Positions 52,605-64,000 are shown, numbered from the stretch's first letter. The stretch is 64,000 bases of DNA from Saturnia japonica (GCA_033032175.1 CM065325.1:8026930-8090929), one strand, 5' to 3'. Made by a program: numbers and translations. The notes: generated from the sequence alone by a model not told the origin.

Positions 52605-53275
52605 ATACTAACAGTCCGCCCCAGCTTCGCACGGGTACAATTTACAAATTGGTGTATTTTATGTTTAAAAAAGCCTTATTTGGAGTTTATCACTTTAATC
52701 CTGATAGTTCATAACTGCCTCATTAGGCATTAGCCTAGTGGTATTAAACGAGACTGCTATTCTCGAGGTCCTAGCTTCGATTCCCAGGTCGAGCAAAGTG
52801 TTATTGGGATTTTCTATGAAATTCACTGTAGCAGCTCGGAGTTTGGCTTTTAGCCAGATTAATCGCAATAGATTTGTCCGCTATTACACGGGACCTAAGA
52901 ACATGCCTGGCGTACTGTGAGTGTACACCTCTGCCTAACCTTTCGAGGATACAGGAATAATGCTATGCTATGTAACTTCATAGTTACAAACAGCTTAGCT
53001 TTCGATGCGCAATTCATCATTGGTTTAGCCAGCGTATGTTATTTAAGCGCCAGAAAATCATTTTTTGCTGACTTACAAATCATTGAATTTCTCTACTATA
53101 TAAAAACTTAATTGGAATGTATTGTACTATTTAAAAACTTTCTGTGAAAAAATTTCTAAAGTATAGTGAAAACCGATTTAAAATCCGTTGCATAGTTTAA
53201 GAAATCTAACTAAACGTACAGAGAGACAGACGGCGGGAAACGACTTTATTTTATACTTTGTATTGATACAAACGT
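52605..53275 (+). repeat. Dispersed Lepidopteran-type repeat split by a SINE
   Basis: Starts CAGTCCGCCCCAGCTTCGCACGGG, continues TACAATTTACAAATTGG, and after the S1 SINE goes on with TTAGCCAGCGTATGTTATTTAAG and ACCGATTTAAAATCCG to GACAGACGGCGGGAAACG. I recognise these phrases from common Lepidopteran interspersed repeats but have no second copy in this window. The class is uncertain. Confidence 0.45.
52711..52975 (+). mobile_element. tRNA-derived SINE, family S1, copy 3
   Basis: ATAACTGCCTCATTAGGCATT, A-box-like TTAGCCTAGTGG, B-box-like TAGCTTCGATTCCCAGG, the shared body CTGTAGCAGCTCGGAGTTTG and 3' part GTACACCTCTGCCTAACC, then a TATGCTATG tail. The open frame at 52738-52920 lies inside it and is not a gene. 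Confidence 0.85.
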
Positions 53276-53402
53276 TAATTGTTGAAATCCCTTAAATTGT
53301 CCTTACCTCCAGTGCATCTAGATTGAAAAATTTAAAATACAGTGTTGGCTATTTAAAATTTAACCAAAATATGTATTTTCACAAATAACACAGTATTTTG
53401 TA

Positions 53403-54702
53403 CAGGGTGGGCCAGTAAGGCGTACGATTTTAAAAACACTCTTGCTTTTGAACCTTATGTGCGGGGGCTGCGCGGGTGGTGGGATGAGAAGCTCGGTTCT
53501 CAGAAATTTAGTCACGATGGATTGCTTCACTGGAGTGCAGCGTGCATTCTGCGTTAAACATTATTAAAAAATGGCGATTCGTGTGCTATTGTTCGACGTT
53601 TATTTCGGCGTGAGTTTGGATTACATGACGTAAAGCAGTGTCCGAAGAAAAGTGCGATTCGATCGTGGGTCAGAAAGTTCGAAGCTACTGGTTCGACTCT
53701 CAAACAGAAGCCTGCGGGACGTCAAAGGTCAACAAGACCGGAAGTCAATTGAACAAGTTAGAGCTTCAGTTCAGCGTAATCCTGGTCTATCGAATCGCAA
53801 GCGATCAGCTGAACTTGTCGTGTCTAGAACATCTTTGCGTCGCATTTTGTTGAAAGATTTGAATTTGCACCCGTATTAAATTAACTTGTACAGGAATTAC
53901 GGCCAAATGACCTAATTTTACAAAGAGCTTTTGTTGAAACAATGTTGGAACGCTTTCAGAGTTTCAGTAATATTCTGTTCTCCGACGAAGCCCATTTTCA
54001 CTTAAATGGGCATGTCAATAAACAGAATTGCCGTTACTGGGCTGCAGAGAACCCACATGCAAAACATCAAAAGCCTCTGCATTCGCCGAAAGTAACCGTT
54101 TGGGCGGCCATATCAACAAATCGGAATTATCGGACCCTATTTCTTTGAAAATCAACAAAGGCAAAATCTGTCACTATAAATTCCGACCACAGCCATGTTA
54201 AGGGATTTTTTCTTTCCGCAACTGCAACAATTTGAAACCTATAATCGTGTGACGTGGTTTCAACATGATGGTGCGACATGCCATACATCTAATGCTTCGT
54301 TGGCGGCCGTAAATGAGATGTTTGCTGGGAAACTGATATCGCGCCGAGGTGACATTGCATGGCCCCTAGAAGTCCGAATCTAACGCCACCGGACTTTTTC
54401 ATGTGGGGATACCTGAAAAGTAGAATCTCCTCCGATAACCCAGCCACGATTAACCAGTTGAAGATAAATATCCGAGAAGAAATGGCAGCTATTCTTCGCG
54501 CAATGTGTCAGCGAGTTTTTACCAATTTGAGGTTCAGATTCGATTAATGTTTGCAGCGGGATGGTGCACACCTGAAGGATGTAATTTTTAAGAAATAAAT
54601 TTCCCAGATGTCTATTTTAATTGAAATAAAGATGTGTATGTGTATTGTATTTAGTTTTTTTTTATTATTTTTTAAAATTCGCAAATCTTTCTAGCCCACC
54701 TG
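53403..54702 (+). mobile_element. mariner transposon, rosa-like (DD41D), 1.3 kb
   Basis: Imperfect inverted ends CAGGGTGGGCCAGTAAGG and CAGGTGGGCTAGAAAGATT (minus strand) with TA at 53401-53402 and 54703-54704. It encodes a mariner-type transposase in which the second and third catalytic Asp are 41 residues apart, as in the rosa group, after allowing for one frameshift. Confidence 0.88.
53517..54547 (+). pseudogene. rosa-like mariner transposase, decayed
   Basis: Pieces in several frames: GVQRAFCVKHY then stop; RRLFRREFGLHDVKQC-type HTH region; KSAIRSWVRKFEATGSTL; VVSRTSLRRILLKDLNLHPY; ILFSDEAHFHLNGHVN (first catalytic Asp); WFQHDGATCHTS (second); SPNLTPPDFFMWGYLKSRI (third). At least four frame changes or stops. 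It is not functional. Confidence 0.88.
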
Positions 54703-54704
54703 TA

Positions 54705-57700
54705 TAAACAAATTAAATTATTTTGATCTATATCAATTTACCAACACCTCACCAATATACGTACGCTCCGCATTGCGGTCGGCTTGTAAGTGTAACTGCC
54801 TCAGTCGTAGGCGCTTATCTTCGTCGTAGGTACTTGACACGAAGTCAATACACAACAATGTCACTCGGTAAACGTGTGATCAAAGTCATCACATCGATCA
54901 ACGCGACCTCTTAATTTCTCCATACTGTAATATACAATCAATACCGTAATTTAAGTCTAACAATATGTTTGAACAGTTCCAAATATTATCAAAATGTCAT
55001 AGATAATAATCATAGACTAAATAATGTACTTACTAAGTAACACTATTCGTTTCGAATATTATTTTTTGTAGTTTTCCTCGATTCTTTTATTACATTAGTA
55101 AATGTTTTTTTAAATGAAAAATACAGTGCTTCCTGTAAACTGTGTTCACAGTAATCACAGTTAAAATACGGTAAATCTACTGTAATTAGCTACATTGTAT
55201 CTGAATACACCGTTTACTTAAAATATATTTTATAAACGTACACATTTCAACATAATGCATAAGTAATATAATTTATTCCCTCTCTCGCGTATCGGAGTGG
55301 TGAATAATAAATTAATGTGAAATGTTTAACTTGCGACTCACAAAATCGTATATTTAGGATACCAGAAACGTTGAATTCACTAACAAAGTGATTGCATTAA
55401 CGCCGCCCCAGTGCCTCGACAGGCACCACCTAGCTCGAGAATTTATTATACCCCAACTTATCTACATATGTTTATCGCGAAAATTTTAAATTGTAAACGA
55501 GCCCCACTTGAAAATACCAGTTCAGTTTCCGCATAAATAAACGGTAAGTACATTCGGTTGGAAAACCGCATAATTTTCCAGACAATTATGTGTATAAAAT
55601 AATAATAATACTTACAGAATGACTCATATATTAACCAATATATTTAACCACAATCTCGCCTGATTCTAAATGACGTTATTGTGATCAAAGGTGTTAAACA
55701 TAGCCACAAAAGAGAACGGACCTTCAGATAAGGATTCCTTCTGCGGATTGTAACAATATAGATAATAAAGGTTTAGCAACCGCGGCGACTTTGATGTCTT
55801 TTATTACATTATAAAATTTTATAAGAACAAAAAAATTGGTACCAAGTATATCACTCAAGTATACACTTGATATTAGCGATAAAACTTTTAGAATCGCACC
55901 AATAGTTCCAGATATATTACCTCCTACAAACGTACTCTCTTTGTATCTTTCTCATACCGTGAATCTGTGGAATCATCTCCCAGCCAGTGGTTTTCTCCTA
56001 TTTATGACATCGGGTCTTTCAAGCGAACGTGAAGAGGTATTGTCGATATCTTGTTGATCACTTTTGTGTCTAGAGTTTGTAGGTACTGTTCTTACCATCA
56101 GGGAGAGGATTGTCAATTTACCGAGCTACTATTTAAAAAAAAAGTTATAAATTAAAATGTAATACTCAGAAAAATTACTACAATAATTATTACTACAAAT
56201 TGCATTCTTATTAATATATGTATATAAAATTTGTTTAACTTCTTTGAAATACCTCCGCAATTTCCTAGGAACTCGACATTGTAATGTTTGATGGTGTACG
56301 TCCACGCCATTTATTTACAACAGCGCGTATCCTTTCCCGGGTTTTTAAGTTAAGTGAAGCAATATGTAACAGTTAAGTGGGGGTTGCAGCGGTCCCGTAA
56401 CCGTAAGTCATCGCTTCACCCGGAACAGCACGCCAAGGAGTTGCACAACAAGCCAATATATCACATTGTTTAAACATGCTCCTCGCGACTAGAGATACTG
56501 CAAACTTGAACAACTTGTAAACACTGCTCTTTGATCGATGTATTGTTGCATAGATAGCTTTATCGTTTGTTTTGAGTTTACGTAAACTCTATATAGTATT
56601 ACTTCTCACAAGTGTTTCTTTTTATACAAACATACTTTTACATTTATATTTTCGTTAATAAAATTAATTTAAATAATTTTCATTAAGAATGTCATGTGTC
56701 ATCATATTACTTTTTTTAATTTATAATGAAAACATATTCGACTAACATGTAGGAAGCACCATTTATTAACAATAAAAAAAAAGTGCGTGCGTACAAAGTA
56801 CACAAGTCAGAAGTGAAACTTCATGGGCAAAATAATTCTTAAATCTCGTTTATACTTATACTAATCTAAAGCTTTAGATTTCCGAGACTTAGAGGGAGGG
56901 AAAAGGAAGATATGTTAGGAATTTAATGAATTTAATTGTCATTAAAATATTAAAATCTTAAATGACGAATGGCAAATTATAATGCCACATGTTATTTTTA
57001 AATATTAAAACTTCCTAACCTTCAAACGCATTAACATCAAAAATTGTATATTAACAAAAAGATAACAAATATATTACTTACTCTGAACAACTGCTTAGTA
57101 TAGGACGATTTACAAATTTATCACAAAATGTTTATTTATAAATTTAACTCAGTGTTTACACATTGTCTCCATCGCTACGTGCTCCATGCTACGTTCACCC
57201 TTTCTCACTCTCTCTCAATCGCTCTCTCGGTCTCTCTCAAAACGTTTCACATTTTCGTGACGCGACTTTGTGACGCGTTGTATCCATAAAAATTTTACCC
57301 TCATGCGCCCAAAGTTGTTTCACTTCAGTTAGTTTAACGAATATGACAACTATGAGATTGTAAGATTGTATTTACATTATTGAAATAAAAGAACTGGAAA
57401 TATATAAAATAACTAGATATAATAATACTTAATGTGATAATTGATAAAAATCTATGTACACTAGAGATCAGTGATGTGCACAGACGCAATAGAATCAAAA
57501 ATAAACAATATACCGAGAGAAATAGAGATATGGAAAGAAAGTAAAGTTTAGAAAAATAATGTCTAGGAATTCGACATCTGAGAAGAAAATAATGAACTAC
57601 ATTTCAAAAATACTGTGAAATTGTTCACAGTCTATATCGATAGTTTGCGAAATATTTGTACAGGTCAGATAATTCATATACAGTATAATTCAAAACAGTA

Positions 57701-58490
57701 TTACAATTAGCGAACATTAAACATTGAAATTTTTTTTGTGTATGATATAAAAAAATGAATAGGTATGGGTATGGTTTAAAACTCATTTCTTAGAGTTGAG
57801 ATATGTCTGAGCACACCAAAAGGTATTTCTGCCTGAACTTTTTTAATTCATAATACTCTGACCTCAGTCTTTCAAGCTCACCATAGTTAGGGGAAGTTTC
57901 TTTCAAGGAAATCGAGCCTTGCTCATTAAATTTGAAAATGTTATATTGTGACTATTATTATTGATTATATTTATATGAGCATGAAATCACTCCTACTAAA
58001 TGTTCATTCTGTGTTACACGGCAAATTATAATATAAATAAAAAAAATTAAAAAGTATTTCATCCTTTAACAGTCATCCAGTTTTGATGAGACTTTAGTAA
58101 GGTATTGTGCGCACTTCCCCGAAGGCATCTAGGTGAGTGCATCACTATATATAGGTGACGCCCGAGTAGTTTTATTTCGATGAAAAGGGAAAGAAGTCGT
58201 AGCAAAAAGAAAAAAAAATTAAACATATAATAAATGTCCTTAAACAAAATTAATTCTAGTTAGATTTTATTTAACTTTCAAATACTGTAATTATGCTTAA
58301 TTTTATATAGTTCAAGAGATTGTTAATATAATAATAAAGTAAACGTAATCTATGGTATAACAAAGTAATCTGTAGGAAAAAGGTTGTAATATTGTCTATG
58401 GGTGAAGTAATAACACGCGAATAAAGCTTGTATATGGTTTATCATTTTTAATTGAGTTACTAAAGTCTCTAATATCTCTGTTTGTTCTTC
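54705..58490. other. No gene recognised (3.8 kb)
   Basis: Mostly AT-rich. 55836-56130 contains a remnant with VNLWNHLPASGF and a following ACTGTTCTTACCATCAGGGAGAGG phrase, which looks like the 3' end of a CR1-type LINE; the latter phrase recurs at 61128-61150. A pyrimidine-rich CTCTCTC stretch lies at 57190-57240. Nothing else assigned. Confidence 0.4.
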
Positions 58491-60537
58491 CTCGGCTGAT
58501 ATGTGGAAGTTCCTTGGGACTCTTGGCTTTGGTAAATCTCAACATCTAGATCTACCTAATACAATAAAGTTAGATGATATCAATAACCATTTCACAACCT
58601 CCGATAAACTGAGTGATCAAACTAAAAGTAAGACAACTCATGGCCCCATTCAAGTTTTCCACGGTTACATGTGATCAGTTTAAAAAGTCTGTTCTTTCAA
58701 TAAAATCTAATGCTACGGGCTGTGACAATTTGAGTAGCCAAATGATTATTACTATTCTTGACCAGATTCTTCCTATTATATCTCATCTCATAAACTTTTC
58801 TCTATCCTTTGGACAGTTTCCATCCATATGGAGTAAAGCCTATGTCCGTCCTCTCCCTAAAACTGCAAATCCTTCTCTTCCCAGTCACTTTCGACCTATA
58901 TCTATACTTCCATTTCTTTCTAAAGTACTCGAAGCATGTGTGCACAATCAACTATCATCCTTTGTACATTGTAACAATATCTGGAGTCTACTACAATCCG
59001 GTTTCCGGCCAGGTTACAGTACAGTTACAGCTTTGCTTAAAGTGACTGGTGATTTGAGAAATGGAGTGGAGAATAAATTGATTACTGTGCTGGTTCTAGT
59101 AGATTTTTCCAATGCCTTTAACACTGTTAGTCACGACATTCTCCTGGCTATTTTCTCTCATTATAATATCTCATTAGAGGCACTGGCATGGTTCGCTTCA
59201 TATCTAAAGGGACGAAAACAATCGGTTCGTATAGATGGGGCTACGTCTAATTGGTGTGAGCTTGGTGCTGGCGTCCCTCAGGGTGGTATACTTTCACCTC
59301 TTCTTTTTTCCCTCTTTACTAACCTTTTAACTCATGAACTGCGATGTACGTATCATTTGTATGCTGATGACCTGCAATTATACACTCAGGCCACAGTAGA
59401 TTCTCTATCAGATGCAATTTATACTATTAACCGGGATCTAAATGCCTTAAGGGATTGGTCTCAGAGATTTGCCTTATCAGTTAATCCTTCCAAATGTCAA
59501 GCAATTGTAATAGGGAGCTCTCGTATGATTACCAAAATAGACTTCAGTTCGCTGCCTCAGATTATATTCAGTGATCTTGTCATACCGTTTAGTACGGATG
59601 TAAAGGACCTTGGTTTACACATTGATGCCAAATTGGATTGGAGAACTCATATTTCCAAGGTTAGTCAGAAAGTGATCTGTACTCTAAAGTCTTTTTATCG
59701 CCTGAAAATGTTTTCTCCCAGTTAAAACGAAAACCATGCTAGTGCAATCTATAATATTTCCTATAATTGACTATGGTGATGTGTGCTTTTACGATCTGAA
59801 CGCTGTCCTTCTTAACAAACTTGACAGATTACTCAACAATTGCATTCGATTTGTTTTTAATCTTCGTAAGTATGACCGTGAATCGAGCCGTCGTTCAGAG
59901 CTTAATTGGTTGCCCATACGCCAGCGTCGGAGTTTGCGGGTTCTGACAACTCTGTATTCTATTCTATTTTCTCCCAACACTCCCTCTTACTTAACTCCAT
60001 ATTTTCAGTTTTTATGCTCTAATCATGACCTTAACCTTCGCTCTTCTAATAATCTTATTCTTTGATGTCCTGTCCATACTTCCGGTCTAGTACATTCATC
60101 TTTCTATATCCAATCTATTCTCCTATGGAATGTGCTTCCTTATGAAATCAGGATGTCATCTAATCGTTTCAGTTTTAAAGTCAAGGTACGTCGGCTTTAC
60201 CAGTGTCATTTAGCAGAATTATCTGGTTAATGCTGTATTTAGTACTTAATGTTGACTAATTATACTTTTATTTATTGTATTGATATTTATGTATGGTGTT
60301 GTTATGTGTATGTATTGTATATGTGTAGTATATATGTAGTATATTGGTGTTGATTTTTTTTTTATATATATTGTGATATTAAAATAGGTTAAACATAATT
60401 TCCTAAAAACCTTACCTTTTACACCTACCAACATTTATCTCTGCATCACCTAATGGTTGACTGGCAGAGAATGCCTTAGGCATTAAGTCCGCCATTGTAT
60501 ATTTAACGCATAATGTGTAAATAAATAAATAAAGTGT
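58490..60537 (+). mobile_element. CR1-group LINE, 5'-truncated
   Basis: About 2 kb with most of the reverse transcriptase, the C-terminal domain, and a 3' UTR ending CTGGCAGAGAATGCCTTAGG, ATTAAGTCCGCC and a TAAATAAATAAATAAA tail. YADDLQLY and the short-repeat tail fit the CR1-related clades (CR1/Kiri/Daphne). I cannot decide among them. The 5' edge and the target duplication are uncertain. Confidence 0.85.
58498..60230 (+). pseudogene. CR1-group reverse transcriptase, frameshifted
   Basis: Starts in one frame (DMWKFLGTLGFGKSQHLDL), shifts near 58640 into the long open part 58613-59725 with SNATGCDNLSSQMI, LPFLSKVLEACVHNQL, QSGFRPGYSTVTAL, VLVDFSNAFNTVSHDIL, GVPQGGILSPLLFSLF and active site YADDLQLY, shifts again near 59720, continues FPIIDYGDVCF and RRSELNWLPIRQRR, and crosses a TGA at about 60063 before ending near 60230. 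Two frameshifts and one stop make it a pseudogene. Confidence 0.9.
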
Positions 60538-60599
60538 TCAACCCAATAAAAATACAAATAATACAATTTGAATACCCAAATCTCTGGAAATACCAATCA

Positions 60600-60805
60600 G
60601 ATTTGAACTGAAACTTTTTGCGTTTTAAGTCTGTATAAATTCACGCTACGATCCTAAGAAGCGGAACAGCATCAATTAATGTCAAGCAATTTGGCAAGCT
60701 GTAGCCTGTAGGCAAGTACAGGAAATGAGAACATCGATAGGCTGGCTTCACAGGTGCGAAGTTACTCGAATAAATTTAACACGAATGTTACCGTGGAGCA
60801 TAGCT
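60600..60805 (+). repeat. Helitron-like repeat, family E, copy 3 (inverted)
   Basis: TTCACGCTACGATCCTAAGA, AATGTCAAGCAATTTGGC, CGAATAAATTTAACACGAATG and the end GGAGCATAGCTAG: the reverse of 31768-31975 and parallel to 47440-47640. Confidence 0.55.
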
Positions 60806-60879
60806 AGTAATATATACAATAACATACTCTTGAGCGGAAGTATAAGGGTGTAAGAGGTGTCGATTTACATCTTGAACCC

Positions 60880-61195
60880 CAAGAAGCCCGAGCCAACCGT
60901 GGTGCACCCTACTGAATAACGAACGAGAAAATGGCGATAGGATTGTTTTACCTGACTGGGTCGCGACCACCACGCATGTGGTGAAAAGTCGGTCATAGTG
61001 ACTCGCTTTCGCGTGTCACGTTTCGGGATCAATCTGTACATATTCAGTTAAATTAATGCAGGCGGGAATGACAGCGGGCGACCGTCGTTGGATTACGATC
61101 TCTCGGTGGTCGCCGTTATGTTTGGATTGTACTGTTCTTACCATCCGGGACAATACCGTCAATTTGCTTTTCTATTATAATAATAATATAAAATT
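60880..61195 (+). repeat. Dispersed repeat, family D, copy 2
   Basis: Inverted partner of 13300-13610. It ends ATTGTACTGTTCTTACCATC, then a TATAATAATAATAT microsatellite tail, which suggests that its 3' end is on the plus strand. The frames at 60788-61244 are by-products. Confidence 0.7.
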
Positions 61196-62743
61196 GTGTA
61201 AAGAAAAGCTAATACATACACCTATAAATTTAACGTCGCCCTGATATCAAATTTACGGACCTTTGACGTGAAAATCAACTCTACTTTCACCAATGCGCCA
61301 ATAATACGATTAAGAATGACAAACTTTTATAAGATTAATTATTAAATGGATCCGCAATTTATCTTGTTGGAGTGTCTATTTCATTTATAATTATTGTTGA
61401 GATGCATAAGCCGGTATAGAAACGCTCAAGTTTCTGCTTGGAGAAATGTGATTATGTAGCGAACTTCAAATGAATTGCTTTACATGAACTTGCTAAACTT
61501 AATTGTTCCAATATAAGCGGCTTAATTGTTAACTTTGCTTTTGTATGATAAAATAATATGACAAATATTATTTTAATTCACAGAATTGTCAATAATTCTT
61601 ATTCTATATGACAAGAGTAGCACTGTTCAAAAAACCAATGAAAAATATGTTATTCAATTTAAGCCCTATGAAGGAAGTCCACTTATGAATGTCAACATAC
61701 CAGTAAAACATCCTAGCATCGAGAACACAACCAAGAGCAAGAACCTCGATTGGGTTTATATACATTTTTTTGTTGTTGCTTTTACAGTAATTTTATTGTT
61801 CACAATTATTATCAATTTCAATGGATGTTCAGAGAGAGAATTACTTCTAGATATCACCGTCATTCACGCAGTGATCCACTCTATAATGTCTTTTGGAAAA
61901 TAAAACTTGCTTAAAATAATACTTGAACTTATTATTCGGCTAATCGGTAATGTGCTTGTGATGTTTATTGTAATCCTAACACAATTACCTAAAAACATTT
62001 ATTAGACTTACTAAGTCTAAAAGGTGGAATGACTATTTTATACTAGCGGTGTGCCCGCGGCTCCGCACGCGTTTGTTACTACACAATATTTATTTAAACC
62101 CCTTTATTTTTACTCATATTGTTGACAATTCATATGCCGTATCACTTGAGGAGTGGCATGTATTTCTCGTGTACAATTGTCATCAAAATCGGTTGAAAAC
62201 TATTATTCTAATGTATTATTAATTCTTATAGCCTCTCAATTATAGAAGGTATGATGTATGTTTCCCGTCTACAAAATTTGAGCAGAATCGGTTGAGAATT
62301 TATGAAAAGTTAAACTTTTTGAATTACTTTTTTTTAATTCGAGAAGTAATATTGTCAATTCTTTTAACCCATTGTATTGTGGTCACAATCCCTACCATCC
62401 CGCTATATTACTGCATATGTACCGGCTGATTTCGGAACACGACAAACCAAAAGAAAATCAAGATGGGATTATTACTGTTTGTATGATATTGATAATATAA
62501 ATCCAACACATTAACCGTCTCAATAAAACTTAAAAAATAATTAAAATCATACCTTATTGTACCGGCCTACGGGATGGTTTTTTGAAAAACTTGAAACCCC
62601 TTTTATTCCTTTCTTACCAAAAGCATAAACAGAATGGGTTCTTCATACAAACTTTCACCCAAGTTTTATTTTCACCACATGTGGAATTACATAATGAAAT
62701 AATTCACTTGTAGCAAAACTGTATAATCCAAATAATTTACAAT

Positions 62744-62745
<2 letters not shown>
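61196..62745. other. No gene recognised; weak hydrophobic frame at 61586-61903
   Basis: The 105-codon frame at 61586-61903 begins with TTG just after a CACAG acceptor-like site and contains a hydrophobic run (FFVVAFTVILLFTIII). I recognise no family and do not call it a gene. At 62043 CTAGCGGTGTGCCCGCGGCT resembles the left end of the Helitron-like repeats. Confidence 0.4.
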
Positions 62746-62825
<80 letters not shown>

Positions 62826-64000
62826 CTGACTACACTGTTAGCCTTAGGGGCCCTAAAGCCGCTGCGGCTTTTACAGCTTCACCGGACTTGGGGGCGAGCG
62901 CAGAGGGCACTCAGCCGCGAAAGTTTTGTGGACGACTCGCACGAGGGTGCCAAAGTGGCCGGACCTCGGCTCGGGCGGTCGTCGCGTTCGCAAATAGGTC
63001 GCGATCTATTAGAATCCCTACACCTACGATTCGAGCTAACTAAATATACACATAGGCACGTTCCCTTCCTCCTGGGCGGAAGGAAGGAACCGTGCGTATG
63101 TGTATTCAATAATCGGAATGTTTCTACACTAACTAGCGCTAACTAACTAGCGTAAAAAAAGAAAAAAAAAGGTCCCTCACAGAACCTATGTACCTGTGTG
63201 GTGTGCACGTGTGTATGTTCATACGTGTGTAGTGTTGTATGTAGGTAGCTAAGTGATGCACGTACAGTGTCACTTGTATCGCGCGGGCGGTTGCCTGACC
63301 CAAGGGTTTCACACCGAGGAACGGACCTAGGCTTGGGTTACCGCTAGAGAGGGTGGACGTGACGGGTGTGCTGGAGCGAAATTGACCGCCCGCCCTCTGC
63401 GGAGAGAACGGTGGTTTCGCGGGCGTGGGCGCTGGCACGCTCTGTTTGGAGAGACGGATGTGTAATATTTATTCGAATTTTCGATGTGATCGTCGGGATC
63501 AATAAAAATATTGCGCGGCCGGCGTTTGCACCGGATGTCCGTGGGTGCCGGAACATAAGTGGCGGCTGTTTTTATTAACGGATTCGCGTGGTTCGACGCG
63601 GTGTCGAAATACGAACGGGAGAGCTGTTTAACGTAGGCATGTATCGAAGGAAGCTCCATATCTCTATGGAGATCTACGCTTCGAACATACCACGGGGCCC
63701 CGGTGAGACGATAGAGGAACCTATTCTGTATCGATTGTAACCGTTTGAAACTCGACTCGGACATATGTGCGAACACGGCGCAACTGTATGTCAAAATTGG
63801 TCGAATACACGTCTTGTAGAGCGTGAGCTTATGTCGCGTGGACATTTTACTCACCGAACACAACAGAGGATGCAACCGGCCCAGGACCCACGCGGCCCTG
63901 TTCCTAACCTTACGGATGTGGGGTCTAAAAGAGAGCCTACTATCTAGGGTTACCCCTAGATATTTGGTCTCTCTTACATACGGAATCGGATTATCGTAGA
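62746..64000 (-). mobile_element. Jockey-family LINE, copy 6, runs off the window end
   Basis: Minus-strand copy of the 851-4950 element. It starts with about 75 T (the poly(A) tail), then the 3' UTR, then the C-terminal third of ORF2. It matches the 851-4950 copy with only a handful of base differences and lacks the extra CTGTTTGACGA block, so it is the same young subfamily. The very long tail also suggests recent insertion. Confidence 0.95.
63327..64000 (-). CDS. Jockey ORF2, partial (continues beyond the window)
   Basis: The open frame from the window edge to its stop at 63327 encodes about 224 residues identical or nearly so to the end of the 1517-4411 ORF2 (YVRETKYLGVTLDSRL, TYSCAVFAHMSESSF, RPRPRNHRSLRRGRA). 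No interruption is seen. Whether the whole ORF is intact cannot be known from here. Confidence 0.9.
   Translation of the reverse strand, partial: YDNPIPYVRETKYLGVTLDSRLSFRPHIRKVRNRAAWVLGRLHPLLCSVSKMSTRHKLTLYKTCIRPILTYSCAVFAHMSESSFKRLQSIQNRFLYRLTGAPWYVRSVDLHRDMELPSIHAYVKQLSRSYFDTASNHANPLIKTAATYVPAPTDIRCKRRPRNIFIDPDDHIENSNKYYTSVSPNRACQRPRPRNHRSLRRGRAVNFAPAHPSRPPSLAVTQA

Noticed and set aside
61586..61903. 105-codon frame with a hydrophobic segment as a membrane-protein exon
   Set aside because: TTG start, no recognisable homology or clear donor; the hydrophobic run is T-rich and can arise by chance.
62746..63146. Plus-strand 134-codon frame starting in the poly(T) run
   Set aside because: Phe-rich start is the LINE tail read backwards; antisense of the Jockey 3' UTR.

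Overview
The window looks like a stretch of a moth or butterfly (Lepidoptera) nuclear genome. It is AT-rich, has no operons, and holds many transposable elements of kinds that I recognise as common in that order. I infer the host order from the repeat content and from one insect-type gene; nothing here fixes the species.

The only host gene I can support is a Sidestep (side)-family immunoglobulin protein on the + strand. Two exons, 12406-12547 and 51216-51424, together encode the first V-type Ig domain. Their split codon joins exactly, and the domain module is bounded by phase-1 junctions. The intron between them is about 38.7 kb and is packed with mobile DNA. The signal-peptide exon and the later Ig exons are not seen in this window.

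Layout. 1-5 kb: a 3' scrap and a long Jockey-clade LINE (851-4950) with an intact endonuclease/reverse-transcriptase ORF and a 13-bp target duplication. 5-12 kb: a SINE, Helitron-like repeats, a second Jockey copy (8013-9008), an RTE-clade LINE fragment (10438-11119) and tRNA-like repeats. 12.4 kb: side exon A. Inside the intron: a candidate MITE (13.9-14.35 kb); a nearly intact Ty3/Gypsy element on the minus strand (17416-22462) with one UAG between protease and reverse transcriptase; a defective BEL/Pao element (23999-29137); more Helitron-like repeats, two of them broken open by later insertions (a hAT-type MITE plus an R1-like LINE at 34.1-35.8 kb, a Tc1-like transposon at 38.2-39.8 kb); a TRIM-like miniature LTR element (36385-37168); two Jockey 3' ends inserted one after the other at the same site (41.17-41.88 kb); and a pogo/Tigger-like transposon with an array of subterminal repeats (48542-50973). 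51.2 kb: side exon B. 52-64 kb: another SINE, a DD41D (rosa-like) mariner (53403-54702), a CR1-group LINE (about 58.5-60.5 kb), dispersed repeats, and a minus-strand Jockey copy that is almost identical to the 0.85-4.95 kb element and runs off the window end.

Most protein-coding capacity belongs to transposons. Copies with little or no visible damage are the Jockey ORF2 at 1517-4411 and the Gypsy element (LTRs differ at one base in 196). The BEL, Tc1, mariner, pogo, RTE and CR1 copies are visibly broken. I found no CRISPR array, rRNA gene or convincing functional tRNA gene. Several long stretches show nothing I can name.
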